A stretch of DNA of 64,000 nucleotides from an uncultured Lachnospiraceae bacterium. GTDB taxonomy: Bacteria > Bacillota > Clostridia > Lachnospirales > Lachnospiraceae. The DNA lies in assembly GCA_947632515.1 (NCBI GenBank), contig CANRPO010000001.1, positions 210,007 through 274,006 on the forward strand. The letters are read 5' to 3'. The position numbers and the translations under genes were made by a program. Position 1 is the stretch's first letter, and each line of letters begins with the position of its first letter. A model generated the notes under the pieces. The model was not told where the DNA came from. It searched no databases and saw only the letters and a list, made by a program, of their open reading frames with translations. Below, one piece after another: positions 17,561 to 27,189 of the stretch.

Positions 17561-19720
17561 TTAAAATATATCCATCACAAACAGATACCCCACCGTCGCC
17601 AGCAGACCCACGCAGAACAGCAGCAGGCCGAAGGACATGCTGCGGGAGATCATGGCGGTATTCTCGCTCCACTCCTCATGGATCAGAGCGAACTTATGCT
17701 CATAGTCGGTCGTCTTAGGCCGTTTCCTGCGCCATATATGGTTCCCGATCTTCTGGAAACATGCCGCGGCGCAGGCGGCCGCGTGGGTGAGGGGCGTCCC
17801 CTCGGGGAGCTCCTGGGGCAACTTGCTGTCGCGATAGACTGTTTTGCGCAGGAAGACGACGACCGCGTCCACAAGGCTGTCGAGAATGCGGCAGAGCAGT
17901 CCGAACACGAACGGCAGGACCTTGAGGAGTACGGGGCGGTAGACATAGTCTTCCAGATCGAGATAGCGGTACCAGCGGTTCACATATCTGCCGTCCTTGA
18001 TCATCCATAGGCGGACGATCACCAGATAGACGAGGGCGCCGATGGCTAACGAGATGGCGGCTCCTTTTAAGTTTTCCAGAGAGAAGTAGGAGACTTCCTC
18101 ACCGAGCGCCGCAGCGCCTTTTGGCAGCATAAAGCCCTGTCCGGCGTCTGCCAGTCTGTCCATCACGATATGGGGCAGAAATCCCATAGCGGGCAGCAGG
18201 GTGGCGCTTAAGGTCAGCGCGAAAGCGCCGGCTTTCTTCATATACTTTCCCTTCAAAGCGTCAAAGCGCTCCTGCACGGAAGGATCCGCGTTTTTTTCCA
18301 CAAAGATCGCCGCGTACAGTTTCGTCATATAGGCGACGGTCAGGCCGCCGCTGACGAGAAAGAGCCATTCCACGGTCTTCATCATGCCCGCGCTGAGATA
18401 CTGCGTCCCATCTGCAAGGAGGGCGGAGGAGGCGGTCAGATGTTCAGTGTACGCCACGATACTCTCATGGATCAGCGTCTTGCTGATATAGCCGTTCCAG
18501 AGGGGAACGCCGCCGATGCCGAGGGCGCCCATCAGGAAAATATAGTTGAGCAGCGGTTTTCCATGTCCGAAACCGCGTATGTCGTTGAGATTCAGTTTAT
18601 GCACATTCATGAAGATCACGCCGGCCGCCATGAAGAGCGCCAGCTTGATCAGGGAATGGTTGACCATGTGGAGCATGCTGCCGCGCACCGCCAACAGATT
18701 TTCTTCCGCCGGGAGTCCCGACATCCCCACGCCCACCAAAATGAATCCTATCTGGGAGACGGAGGAGCATGCGAGCGTCCGTTTCAGATCCACGGAGAAC
18801 AGCGCCAGTACCGCGCCGACTACCATGGTACATACGCCGAGGAACAGGATCAGGATGCCCCAAGCCGCATTGCCGAGGAAGAGGTAGGCGGTCAGAATCA
18901 GAATGCCGTACATCCCCGCCTTGGTCAGGATGCCGGACAGCAGGGCGGAGGCCGGAGCGGGGGCTACGGGGTGCGCTTTCGGGAGCCAGATATGGAGCGG
19001 GAACGCGCCCGCCTTGGCGCCGAAACCGAACAGCAGACACAGGCCCGCGATCATAAGCTGCGCGCTGTCGGTATATCGCGCGGAGAGCAGGCCGTAAGTG
19101 GAGTACGCGCCGATCAGATCGTCGAAGAACAGGGTCCCCGTCACATCGTACAGCAGGAAAATCCCCATCAGCATCACCAGACCGCCGATCACCGCTACCG
19201 CCAGGTAGGTGGCCGCCGCCCGCAGGGAATCTTTTTTCTCGTCCTGTGCCACCCACACATAGGAAGTGAGGGACATGATCTCGAAGAAGATAAAGGTCGT
19301 GTAGAAGTCGGCGGAGAGGAACACGCCCTCCGTTGCGCCCAGGGTCAGCAGCAGGAACAGATAATATCGGTTGCGGTTGCGGTAGTGGGCGAAGTATTCC
19401 TTGGAGAAAAGCGTGCTCATGAACCACATGAAAGCCGCGATCATGCCGTACAGGGAGCGGAAACCGTCTGCCGTAAAGTGCAGTCCCATGCCGCAGACAT
19501 AGGGGATCTCCACAAGCGTCTTCCCGTCTGCGCCGGAAAGTCCCCCGACCGCGCCCGCAGACATTGTCAGGAAAAACAGACATACAGACAGGGCGAAGGT
19601 GACGCCCGTCACGGCATCCGCAAAATAATTGCGGACGGTTTTGTTAAAACGTCCTGCCACATAACATAGAATGGCCGCGGCCATCGGCATAAATACAATA
19701 GAGCATATCAGTACGTTCAT
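17561..19720 (-). CDS. NuoL/MrpA-N-like proton-conducting membrane subunit
   Basis: A 719-residue antiporter-like subunit of the NuoL/MrpA-N/HyfB group and the last gene of the ion-pump operon. It shows the family's helix-5 Glu (TFIFFEIMSL) and the Lys-bearing half-channel segment GFGAKAGAFPLHIWLPKAHP. A long C-terminal extension has an amphipathic stretch and a final helix (LLLFCVGLLATVGYLFV), recalling the lateral arm of NuoL. It lacks the MbhD/MbhE-like tail of true MrpA; those parts are encoded by separate genes upstream. It starts 57 bases after the preceding subunit. Expected role: transmembrane H+ or Na+ translocation. Confidence 0.85.
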   Translation of the reverse strand: MNVLICSIVFMPMAAAILCYVAGRFNKTVRNYFADAVTGVTFALSVCLFFLTMSAGAVGGLSGADGKTLVEIPYVCGMGLHFTADGFRSLYGMIAAFMWFMSTLFSKEYFAHYRNRNRYYLFLLLTLGATEGVFLSADFYTTFIFFEIMSLTSYVWVAQDEKKDSLRAAATYLAVAVIGGLVMLMGIFLLYDVTGTLFFDDLIGAYSTYGLLSARYTDSAQLMIAGLCLLFGFGAKAGAFPLHIWLPKAHPVAPAPASALLSGILTKAGMYGILILTAYLFLGNAAWGILILFLGVCTMVVGAVLALFSVDLKRTLACSSVSQIGFILVGVGMSGLPAEENLLAVRGSMLHMVNHSLIKLALFMAAGVIFMNVHKLNLNDIRGFGHGKPLLNYIFLMGALGIGGVPLWNGYISKTLIHESIVAYTEHLTASSALLADGTQYLSAGMMKTVEWLFLVSGGLTVAYMTKLYAAIFVEKNADPSVQERFDALKGKYMKKAGAFALTLSATLLPAMGFLPHIVMDRLADAGQGFMLPKGAAALGEEVSYFSLENLKGAAISLAIGALVYLVIVRLWMIKDGRYVNRWYRYLDLEDYVYRPVLLKVLPFVFGLLCRILDSLVDAVVVFLRKTVYRDSKLPQELPEGTPLTHAAACAAACFQKIGNHIWRRKRPKTTDYEHKFALIHEEWSENTAMISRSMSFGLLLFCVGLLATVGYLFVMDIF

Positions 19721-19777
19721 AGATCAGAGTCTCCGCCTTTCCGGTCAGACATGGCAGTCTGACTTAATTTACAACGA

Positions 19778-21235
19778 TCAGCCCGCAGCCACAGCGCAGA
19801 AGAAATCCACGATGGGCTGGGAGTAAACGCCGAACAAAACGATAAAGAAGGTAAACACAAACAGCGGTACGAGCATCTTCCAGTTCGGATCTTTGACCCC
19901 GTCCAGCGTACTGTAGTCAAAGTCCTTGCCGGGGAAGAACGCCCGCACGACCACCGTCAGCATATAGATGGCTGTGAGCAGCGCCGAGATCAGCAGGCAG
20001 ACGATACCGAACCAGGCGACCGTGTTGCCGCTGTCTATCGCTGCGGACGCGAGGTTCCATTTACTGATGAAACCCGCCAGTCCGGGCACGCCCATCAGGG
20101 CGAGGGCCGATACGGTAAAGACGCCGAAGACGCAAGGCATCCTGTAGCCCATGCCGTCCAGTTCATGCACATAATTGCGCCCGGTCTGATGGATGATCGC
20201 GCCTGCGCAGAAGAAAGAGGCGATCTTCATCACGGCGTGGAATACCAGGTGCGACAGCGCCGCCGCCATGCCGAGGGGCGTCATGATCGCCGCGCCGAAC
20301 AGGATATAAGAAAGATTGCTGATGGTGGAGTAGGCCAGCCGTCTTTTCAGGTGCGTCTCCTTGACGGCGCGGCTGCAGCCGTACACGATGGTAAACATGG
20401 TGATGAGCATCACCACGTCCTGCGCCCAGGTGCCGCGCAGAAAATCTGTGCCAAAACTATAATAAGTCAATCTGATAATGGCAAATGCGCCGGACTTGAC
20501 GACGGCTACAGCGTGAAGGAGCGCCGTGACCGGGGTAGGCGCAACGCTCGCCTGCGGCAGCCATGAGTTAAAAGGGCAGACCGCAGCCTTGACGCCGAAT
20601 CCCATAAAGGCAAGCACGTAGATCAGCAGCAGTACATTGGTGCGGTCCCCGATCTTGGCAAGATCGAGAACGCCGCCAAGAACGAAGTCGGTGGATCGTC
20701 CGTAGACGATGATCATGATCAGGCCGATAAAGGCGAACGCCGCGCCGCCCAGCGAGTAGTACAGATATTTGCGGCTGGCCAGGATCGCCTCTCTGGTCAG
20801 GGTGTGCATGACGAGGGGCACGGTGACCAGAGTGAGCAGCTCATAGAAGAAGTACATTGTCAGCAGATTGGAGGCCAGCGCGATACCGAGTGTGACGCCG
20901 TAGGTCATCGTATAGAACAGGAAAAAGATCTTCTCGTGCTCTTCCTTCGTCATGTACTCGAATGCGTACAGTGTGGCTAAGGGCCACAGCGCGGAGACAA
21001 GGCCGGAGAAGACCATGCCGGGGCCGTCCACCATGAAACTGATGGACAGATCGCCCGTAAAATGCGCCAGTAAGAAGGTGCTGGCGGGGTGGTTGAACAG
21101 CAGATACCAGACCAGAATGCTGTTCAGTATGACGGCGCATTCCAAAAAGATCTCCCAGTGGCGTCTCTTGCGAAAAGGGATCCACACGGAGAGGATTCCC
21201 GCTATAAAAGGAATTAAAATTACCAGTAGAATCAT
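19778..21235 (-). CDS. MrpD/NuoM-like antiporter subunit (third copy)
   Basis: A 485-residue polytopic proton-conducting subunit. Its channel residues are conserved in MYFFYELLTLVTVP (Glu) and GVKAAVCPFNSWLPQASVAP (Lys), with NWM-type His/Lys segments (HLVFHAVMKIASFFCAGA). The HAWLP-type motif is altered to NSWLP. The start at 21235 follows CGGAGGATGAA; the frame is open 21 codons further. It is one of three MrpD-like paralogues here, and their sequences have diverged enough to suggest separate positions in the complex. Confidence 0.85.
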   Translation of the reverse strand: MILLVILIPFIAGILSVWIPFRKRRHWEIFLECAVILNSILVWYLLFNHPASTFLLAHFTGDLSISFMVDGPGMVFSGLVSALWPLATLYAFEYMTKEEHEKIFFLFYTMTYGVTLGIALASNLLTMYFFYELLTLVTVPLVMHTLTREAILASRKYLYYSLGGAAFAFIGLIMIIVYGRSTDFVLGGVLDLAKIGDRTNVLLLIYVLAFMGFGVKAAVCPFNSWLPQASVAPTPVTALLHAVAVVKSGAFAIIRLTYYSFGTDFLRGTWAQDVVMLITMFTIVYGCSRAVKETHLKRRLAYSTISNLSYILFGAAIMTPLGMAAALSHLVFHAVMKIASFFCAGAIIHQTGRNYVHELDGMGYRMPCVFGVFTVSALALMGVPGLAGFISKWNLASAAIDSGNTVAWFGIVCLLISALLTAIYMLTVVVRAFFPGKDFDYSTLDGVKDPNWKMLVPLFVFTFFIVLFGVYSQPIVDFFCAVAAG

Positions 21236-21278
21236 TTCATCCTCCGTTCCAGAGCATTGGTCATCTCGATTACCGCGC

Positions 21279-22745
21279 TCACATGATGCGGCTGACAAAG
21301 TACGTCAGCCAGTTCACAAGCTGCGTGGGGAAAAGCCCGATCAGGACGGACAAAATCGTCATGACCGCAATCGGTATCGTCATGAAAGGGGAAGGTTCCC
21401 GTTTCGTCAAATGTTCATAATCGTAGTCGGCGCCGGGCAGAAATCCCCGGATCGTGAGCGGCAGCAGATAGCCAGCCGTCAGGAGCGCGCTGACGAGCAG
21501 GACGGCCGGACCGAGCCAGCGGAATACCGGGATCGCGCCGGAGAGACTGCCGACAGCGAGATACCATTTGCTGACAAAGCCGCCCGTGGGCGGAATGCCG
21601 ATCAGCCCCAGAGAGACGATGGTGTAGCACCACATGGTAAGCGGCATCTCCTTGCCGATCCCCCGCATCTCGTCCACCCGGGTCTTCCCGGTCGTGTAGA
21701 TGATCGCGCCGGCGCAGAGGAACAGCGTCGCTTTGATCAGGCCATGGGCGAGCACATGCAGCAGAGAACCTGTCACGGCCTCCCCTCCCATGATCGCCAG
21801 ACCGAACAGAATGTAGGAGAGCTGGCTCACGGTGGAGTAAGCCAGTCTCTTTTTCAGGACGGGTTCACGGTAGGCCAGCATCGACCCCATGAATATCGTG
21901 AGCAGCGTCAGTACGAGCCATGCGGTCTGCACCCAGGTGCCCCGCAGGAAGTCCGGGCCAAAAATGTAGTAGACTGTGCGGATGATCGCCAGCACCCCCG
22001 CCTTGACGATGACGGCGGAGAGCACCGCGGACGCGGGAGCCGGAGCCACCGGATGGGCTGTCGGCAGCCAGGCGTGCAGAGGAAACATGCCCGCCTTGAC
22101 GCCGAATCCGACGATCATGGCGAATGCGGCGATCAGCAGGATCCCCGTGTGGGCGGCGGCCCCGCTCAGCACGCCTCCGGCGGTAAAGGTCAGAGTCTCG
22201 CAGCTGCGGCTGACGAAGAAGACGCCGAACAGCGCCATATACGCGCCGCACATGGAGAAGAACAGATATTTTAACCCCGCCATGATCGCCTCGCGGCTGC
22301 CGTTGTGCAGCACAAGGGGCATGGAGGTCAGCGTCAGCATCTCAAAAAACAGATAAAAGGTGATGAGGTTCCCGGCAAAACACAAGGCGTTCAGCACGCC
22401 GAACACGATCAGGTAAAAGCCGTAGCAGCGCTTTTCCTTCGTCTCGTGTCGCATGTACTCGAAGGAGAAGAACCCCGCGCACATGAGGATGATCAGTGTG
22501 ATGTAGGAGAACAGGACGCTCATCTCGTCGATGGCAAAGACGATCGGGAGCGTCTTAGTCAGGTAAAATAGAGTGAAAGAGTCCCCGTATGCCGCAAAGA
22601 GCGCGGCGACGACCGAAACGCCCGTCAGAAGGAGAAAGCAGGCCGTGACGATCAGCAGACTCTTTCTCTCTGCGAACTCTCTCCTGACCAGAAGATAAAC
22701 ACCGGCAAGAATCGGTACAAGTACGGATAAAAGTATGAAATACAT
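21279..22745 (-). CDS. MrpD/NuoM-like antiporter subunit (second copy)
   Basis: A 488-residue, roughly 14-helix proton-conducting subunit with TFYLFFEMLTLTSMP (Glu), GFGVKAGMFPLHAWLPTAHP (Lys and His) and VLAHGLIKATLFLCAGAI. Of the three MrpD-like products it is the closest to the canonical motif set. It ends 43 bases before the next subunit and starts 12 bases after the previous one. Confidence 0.88.
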   Translation of the reverse strand: MYFILLSVLVPILAGVYLLVRREFAERKSLLIVTACFLLLTGVSVVAALFAAYGDSFTLFYLTKTLPIVFAIDEMSVLFSYITLIILMCAGFFSFEYMRHETKEKRCYGFYLIVFGVLNALCFAGNLITFYLFFEMLTLTSMPLVLHNGSREAIMAGLKYLFFSMCGAYMALFGVFFVSRSCETLTFTAGGVLSGAAAHTGILLIAAFAMIVGFGVKAGMFPLHAWLPTAHPVAPAPASAVLSAVIVKAGVLAIIRTVYYIFGPDFLRGTWVQTAWLVLTLLTIFMGSMLAYREPVLKKRLAYSTVSQLSYILFGLAIMGGEAVTGSLLHVLAHGLIKATLFLCAGAIIYTTGKTRVDEMRGIGKEMPLTMWCYTIVSLGLIGIPPTGGFVSKWYLAVGSLSGAIPVFRWLGPAVLLVSALLTAGYLLPLTIRGFLPGADYDYEHLTKREPSPFMTIPIAVMTILSVLIGLFPTQLVNWLTYFVSRIM

Positions 22746-22757
22746 GTCGTCACCTCC

Positions 22758-24254
22758 CTACGCAAACATGGCAAGCCCCTGTCGGATCATATCGACGACA
22801 GGCTGCGAACTGATACCCAGCATCACATTCAGAACGATAAAGGCTGTCAGGACGACGGCGTACACGGGCCTGTCGCGGAAGGTCACGCTCGGGTAGGGCG
22901 TGTCCTCCACGGGCGTGTAGATACGGATCACCGTCTTCATGAAGTAGATCGCGTTCAGGATCGTGCTGATGCCGAGGACGATCAGGGCGGGCAGCATCTT
23001 CGCGTGGTTCTGCACGGCCGCCTGCGCGAACAGCAGCTTGCTGATAAAGCCGGAGAACAGCGGCACGCCGACCATCGCCAGAGAGCCCACCGTGAAGGCG
23101 ACGCCCGCCCAGCGGTTCCGGTAGCCGGAGCCTGTCAGCTCGATAAACTGGCGGTTTCTGCCGGACACGTCGGTCAGGCCCACCGCCGCGATGAACAGCA
23201 GCGACTTGGTGGCCGCATGGGACAGGATGTGGAAGACGCTGGCCGTCATCCCGGCCTCCGTCCCCATGCCGAACCCCATGTAGATGTACCCGATCTGCGC
23301 CACGGAGGAGAAGGCGATCATCCTGCGAATGTCGTTTTCGCGGATGGCGCTCGTGGAGCCGAAGATCATGCCCATCAGGCCGAATAAAAACAGAATGTCG
23401 ATAATGCGCGTGTCGTGGTATATGTCGAAACCGATCACACGGTATATGATCTTGATGAGCAGAAAAATATATCCCTTCGATACCAGGCTGGACAGCACGG
23501 CGGCGGAGGAGACGGTGGAGTAGCCGTAAGCGTCCGGCAGCCACGCGTGGAAGGGAAAGAGCGCGCTCTTGATGCACAGTCCCACGGACATGAGCACGAT
23601 CGATACGATGAGAGGGATCGTGTATTCTCCCTCCGCTACGATCAGCGCTACGGATTCCTTGATGTTGCTCATTAAGAGATGCCCCGTCAGATCGTAGAGC
23701 ATGCACAGGCCCAACAGCAGCATGCCGGAACCCAGCAGACTCATGATCATATAGCGGACGGCGGCCTCGATGGTGCGCCCGTTCTGGCGTATCATGATCA
23801 GGCCGCAGGCGGAGATGGTGTTGATCTCCACGAATACATAGGCGGTGAACATATCGTTGGTGTAGACTAACGCCAACAGGGAGCTGAGCAGCAGATCCAT
23901 CAATACATAGTAGAGATAGAGCTTGCCCTCCTCCACGCCCTGCAGGAGTTTATGTCTGCCGCCGAATAGAGAGAGCAGCATGATGATGCAGAAGAAGAGC
24001 GCGATCAGCGATTCCAATACGCCGGCGCGGATCTCATTGCCCCAAGGCGCCGGGAACCGGCCCATCACATAGACGAAGGAAGCCCCGGTGGAGAGCGTGT
24101 ACAGCAGTGTACATGCGCTGAGGACCGTGTTGGTCACAAGGAGTCCCGTGTTGACCAGCATGGCGGCCTTGCCGCGGAGTCCCGAGCTGATGATCCCGGC
24201 AAACAGGCAGAGCATGATAGAGATACAGGGAAAGTTCCGCACAAAATCCATCAC
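22758..24254 (-). CDS. MrpD-like antiporter subunit (first copy)
   Basis: A 498-residue polytopic subunit with FTAYVFVEINTISACGL (Glu) and KSALFPFHAWLPDAYGYSTV (Lys, His). DAYGYSTV departs from the usual AHPVAPAP sequence and resembles the MbhH/Mbx type. It overlaps mrpC by 4 bp (ATGA), the usual C-D linkage in Mrp operons, so this copy is the best match for MrpD/MbhH itself. Confidence 0.88.
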   Translation of the reverse strand: MMDFVRNFPCISIMLCLFAGIISSGLRGKAAMLVNTGLLVTNTVLSACTLLYTLSTGASFVYVMGRFPAPWGNEIRAGVLESLIALFFCIIMLLSLFGGRHKLLQGVEEGKLYLYYVLMDLLLSSLLALVYTNDMFTAYVFVEINTISACGLIMIRQNGRTIEAAVRYMIMSLLGSGMLLLGLCMLYDLTGHLLMSNIKESVALIVAEGEYTIPLIVSIVLMSVGLCIKSALFPFHAWLPDAYGYSTVSSAAVLSSLVSKGYIFLLIKIIYRVIGFDIYHDTRIIDILFLFGLMGMIFGSTSAIRENDIRRMIAFSSVAQIGYIYMGFGMGTEAGMTASVFHILSHAATKSLLFIAAVGLTDVSGRNRQFIELTGSGYRNRWAGVAFTVGSLAMVGVPLFSGFISKLLFAQAAVQNHAKMLPALIVLGISTILNAIYFMKTVIRIYTPVEDTPYPSVTFRDRPVYAVVLTAFIVLNVMLGISSQPVVDMIRQGLAMFA

Positions 24255-24625
24255 AGCCCCTCCTTCCGCAGTTGTTTGGAGATCTGATCCAGGTCAAGGG
24301 TATGGTAACGCCTGTAGAGACGGATCGTGAGGGCCAGCATCAGCGCCGACACGGATACGGAAACAACGATACCCGTCAGCACAAGTCCGCTGGGGATCGG
24401 GTTGATATACGCCTCGACGCTCTGCACGCCGTTTGCCACGATGGGGGCTACGCGTCCCCTGATATAGCCTTTTTCCGCAAGAAAAAGGTAGATCGCGGTA
24501 TCCATGATATTCAGCCCGATGATCTTCTTGATCAGATTGGGCTGCAGGAGCAGATTGCCGAAACCGATCCCGAAGAGGATCATGGCCACCGCCTCGCCGT
24601 AATTCACAAACAGATTCGCTCCCAT
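24251..24625 (-). CDS. mrpC: Mrp/Mbh antiporter subunit C (NuoK-like)
   Basis: A 124-residue, three-helix NuoK/MrpC protein (IGFGNLLLQPNLIKKIIGLN, then GLVLTGIVVSVSVSALMLAL). NuoK-type subunits carry buried charges linking the antiporter channels to the rest of the complex. It begins 1 base after the MbhE-MrpB gene and overlaps the next gene by 4 bp. Confidence 0.9.
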   Translation of the reverse strand: MGANLFVNYGEAVAMILFGIGFGNLLLQPNLIKKIIGLNIMDTAIYLFLAEKGYIRGRVAPIVANGVQSVEAYINPIPSGLVLTGIVVSVSVSALMLALTIRLYRRYHTLDLDQISKQLRKEGL

Positions 24626-24626
24626 A

Positions 24627-25589
24627 TCAAAGTCCTCCTCTTCTGAACAGCGCGTAGAAAGCGTACATGGTGCACGCCACCTCCAGCCCGACGCAGACGT
24701 TGATGGGAAGAATGATGCCGCTGCTCAAAATGTGTCCCGGAATGCCGAGCGGAATATGATCGTCTATGCCGTTCGCCCCCATCATATAGAAGTAAGTGCC
24801 GATCAGGCCGTACATACACAGCGCGGTGATCTTGGCGATCTTATACACATGTTCGTCGAAGAACCGCTGCGTCTTTTGGAAACCGAAGGCGGCCACATAC
24901 AGGATCAGGCCGGAGCCCATGACGGCGCCCCCGGAGAAACCGCCTCCCGGAGACAGATGCCCGTTCAGGATGATGTAGATGCCGAAAATGAAGATGACCG
25001 GGCAGAGGACGAAGGCCACGCCCTGCAGGATCGTGTCGTTTTTCGGCTCATAGCGGCGGTCGTTCATGACGGCCTGTTTCTTCAGGATGGCGTCGTCCAG
25101 CATCAGCAGGATCATGACGCAGCAGGTGGCGATAAACAGCACGTTCGTCTCGCCGAAGGTATCGAAGGCCCTGTAAGTGAGGATCATGCCGGACACGATG
25201 TTGAGCGCGCCCGTCTCCTGCAGACCCGATTCGATATAGCGCTCGGAGACGACGTTGTTGACAGGATTGTCCGCGTTGCCGTTGGGCGGCAGACAGGACA
25301 CGGTCAAAAGCAGGACGCCCACCAGCGCGATACAGAAGAAGATCGCCACAGCCACATAGATCCGGTGGAATATCCGCGACGCCTTGTTCTGTTCCCCGTC
25401 GTAGATCCTGTCGCGGATCATCTCGGATTCGCGCATACGCTCGGTGATCGTCTCCTCGGGGATCACGGTTTCCCGCTGCGCCTTCATCTCCACTTCGCCC
25501 ACATAGGGGTCCTTGCTGCCGGACAGCCAGCGGAAGAACCGGAAAGCGGAAGTTTTTTCATATTCCTCCTGCGGTTTCAGTTTACTCAT
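24627..25589 (-). CDS. MbhE (MrpA C-terminal)-MrpB fusion subunit
   Basis: A 320-residue protein. Residues 1-65 are a charged cytoplasmic leader. An MbhE/MrpA-C-terminal domain follows (SGLQETGALNIVSGMILTYR, then FDTFGETNVLF). The last half is an MrpB domain (IYIILNGHLSPGGGFSGGAV, then YFYMMGANGIDD). In classical Mrp these parts are the tail of MrpA plus separate MrpB; here they are joined. The start at 25589 follows GGAGGCGGAAGAGC and overlaps the upstream gene by 8 bases. Confidence 0.88.
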   Translation of the reverse strand: MSKLKPQEEYEKTSAFRFFRWLSGSKDPYVGEVEMKAQRETVIPEETITERMRESEMIRDRIYDGEQNKASRIFHRIYVAVAIFFCIALVGVLLLTVSCLPPNGNADNPVNNVVSERYIESGLQETGALNIVSGMILTYRAFDTFGETNVLFIATCCVMILLMLDDAILKKQAVMNDRRYEPKNDTILQGVAFVLCPVIFIFGIYIILNGHLSPGGGFSGGAVMGSGLILYVAAFGFQKTQRFFDEHVYKIAKITALCMYGLIGTYFYMMGANGIDDHIPLGIPGHILSSGIILPINVCVGLEVACTMYAFYALFRRGGL

Positions 25590-25860
25590 GCTCTTCCGCC
25601 TCCTTCTTTGGCTGTTCCTTCTCAATATCTATCGCCTGGATCTTTTTGAGCGTGGCAAAGAAAAGAATGCTCGTCACGCCTGCGCCTACGGCGGCCTCCG
25701 TGATCGCCAGGTCGGGCGACTCTAAACACATCCACAGGATAGACATCACCAGACTGTAGGACATATAGATCAGTATGGAATTTAACAGATGCTTGGAAAA
25801 GCTCACGGAGATCGCACACACGATCAGAAATCCCATCAACATACATTGAAACAGCGTCAT
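25582..25860 (-). CDS. MbhD-like subunit (DUF4040)
   Basis: A 92-residue, three-helix protein of the MbhD/DUF4040 family (ESPDLAITEAAVGAGVTSIL). In Na+/H+ Mrp antiporters this domain is an internal part of MrpA. As a free-standing gene it matches the Mbh/Mbs layout of archaeal and anaerobic bacterial complexes. It overlaps mrpG by 4 bp and has a short charged C-terminal tail. Confidence 0.9.
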   Translation of the reverse strand: MTLFQCMLMGFLIVCAISVSFSKHLLNSILIYMSYSLVMSILWMCLESPDLAITEAAVGAGVTSILFFATLKKIQAIDIEKEQPKKEAEEHE

Positions 25861-26270
25861 ACCGCACCGCCTTTCTCCTCGTCGGACGAATCGCTCCCGC
25901 CCTGTGCATCCGTTTCTCTAAACTCCGCCTCCAGCGTCTCAAGATCCGGGTAGATCGCGCAGTGCGCCTCCAGATTCTCATTGGTCGCGACTTCCAATCG
26001 CGAGAGCATGTGGGACGACACCGGAGAGGCGAACCAGAGGAATATGATGATCAGCAGCAGTTTGAGGGAGGTAAAGTTGACTCCCGAAAAAATAATCAGG
26101 CCAAGCAGACACGAGCCAATGCCGAGGGTATCGCCCATCGCCGCCGCGTGCATCCTGTTCAGCACATAGCGAAAGTGGAATATGCCGAAGATCTCCGTAA
26201 AGAAGATGAAAAGACCGCAGGCCAGAAGAGCGCTCCCCGCGATCAGTCTGATCCATTCAAAAATTCCCAT
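25857..26270 (-). CDS. mrpG: Mrp/Mbh antiporter subunit G
   Basis: A 137-residue MrpG/MbhC subunit with three helices (FHFRYVLNRMHAAAMGDTLG is the family signature) and an acidic cytoplasmic tail. The start at 26270 is chosen for GGGAGGTG seven bases upstream. It overlaps the end of mrpF by 14 bases. Confidence 0.9.
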   Translation of the reverse strand: MGIFEWIRLIAGSALLACGLFIFFTEIFGIFHFRYVLNRMHAAAMGDTLGIGSCLLGLIIFSGVNFTSLKLLLIIIFLWFASPVSSHMLSRLEVATNENLEAHCAIYPDLETLEAEFRETDAQGGSDSSDEEKGGAV

Positions 26271-26604
26271 TGGAAACACCTCCCTCGTCACTGCCGTTGT
26301 CTTCGGGTTTCTGCGTCTTGTGCAGTCTCTCCTCATAGACGCCGATGTACACCTTGGATAAGATGACGACGGCAAGGAAACTGATCATGGCGTAGATCAG
26401 GCACACGTCCACCAGATAACCCTCGTTCAGCATCAGGGCAAGCACCGAAATGATGACCATGACCATTGTGCCCATCATATTCACCGCCACGAGACGATCC
26501 GCTATACGGGGTCCCCTGACCGCGCGGATCAGGCAGGCAAACAGCATGGCCGCCAGTATAATCAATGTGCCGATATAGATGTAGTGATATATCATCGCAA
26601 TCAA
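26257..26604 (-). CDS. mrpF: Mrp/Mbh antiporter subunit F
   Basis: A 115-residue, three-helix MrpF/MbhB protein (ACLIRAVRGPRIADRLVAVN; LVDVCLIYAMISFLAVVIL) with a hydrophilic tail. It follows mrpE after 56 bases, the largest gap at the start of the operon; that gap contains a GC-rich stem-forming stretch but no T run. Confidence 0.9.
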   Translation of the reverse strand: MIAMIYHYIYIGTLIILAAMLFACLIRAVRGPRIADRLVAVNMMGTMVMVIISVLALMLNEGYLVDVCLIYAMISFLAVVILSKVYIGVYEERLHKTQKPEDNGSDEGGVSNGNF

Positions 26605-26660
26605 TCCTTTGCTTAGGTTGTTTTATATATGCGCCGCCGCGCCGTTCGCGTTTCGCGGCG

Positions 26661-27125
26661 TCACGTTACATGTTCGATCCGTTCCAACAGTTTGACAAAC
26701 ACCGAGGCGTCGATGCCTCTTGCCAGCTCCTTGTCCAGACAGTGTACCACATACTCGTCGTCCTTCAGACTTACGGTGATCGTGCCGGGGGTCAGCGTGA
26801 TGGAGTTGGCGAGGAGCACCCTGGCAAACTTAGACTGCAGCGTGGTGGTAAAGTGGATCACCACCGGTTCAAATTCGTATTTTGCCGAGTAGATGATCCT
26901 GAAAACGGCGGCGTTCGCCTTGAGGATCTCTTTTACAAGCACAAAGATATAGTGGAGAATCAAAAAGAATCTCTTGCACATGACAAGATCGTTTCGGGGC
27001 TTATAATCCAGAAATTTGCAGATAAACCAATACATCGCCCCGGCGATCACCAGTCCGAACGCGGCGATCTCAGGGGTAAATTGTCCGTTAAAAATAATCC
27101 AGATCAGGAAAAAAATCACAAACAT
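26661..27125 (-). CDS. mrpE: Mrp/Mbh antiporter subunit E
   Basis: A 154-residue MrpE/MbhA protein: N-terminal helices (MFVIFFLIWIIFNGQFTPEI), then a soluble part with NSITLTPGTITVSL and the conserved VHCLDKE. It is the first gene of the ten-gene ion-pump operon, behind GAAGGAGA and a strong promoter. Confidence 0.9.
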   Translation of the reverse strand: MFVIFFLIWIIFNGQFTPEIAAFGLVIAGAMYWFICKFLDYKPRNDLVMCKRFFLILHYIFVLVKEILKANAAVFRIIYSAKYEFEPVVIHFTTTLQSKFARVLLANSITLTPGTITVSLKDDEYVVHCLDKELARGIDASVFVKLLERIEHVT

Positions 27126-27189
27126 GTATGGGATCTCCTTCCGAAAATTCTTTACCTATTTAAAATGCGGAAACTCATTGACCGTTGAA

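Noticed and set aside
18440..19669. 409-codon plus-strand frame opposite the NuoL-like gene
   Set aside because: A charged, low-complexity product complementary to transmembrane codons; not a real protein pattern.
17561..27125. Reading the operon as respiratory complex I
   Set aside because: There are no NuoB, C, D, H or I subunits; MrpE, F, G and MbhD/E are present instead, which identify an Mrp/Mbh-type module.
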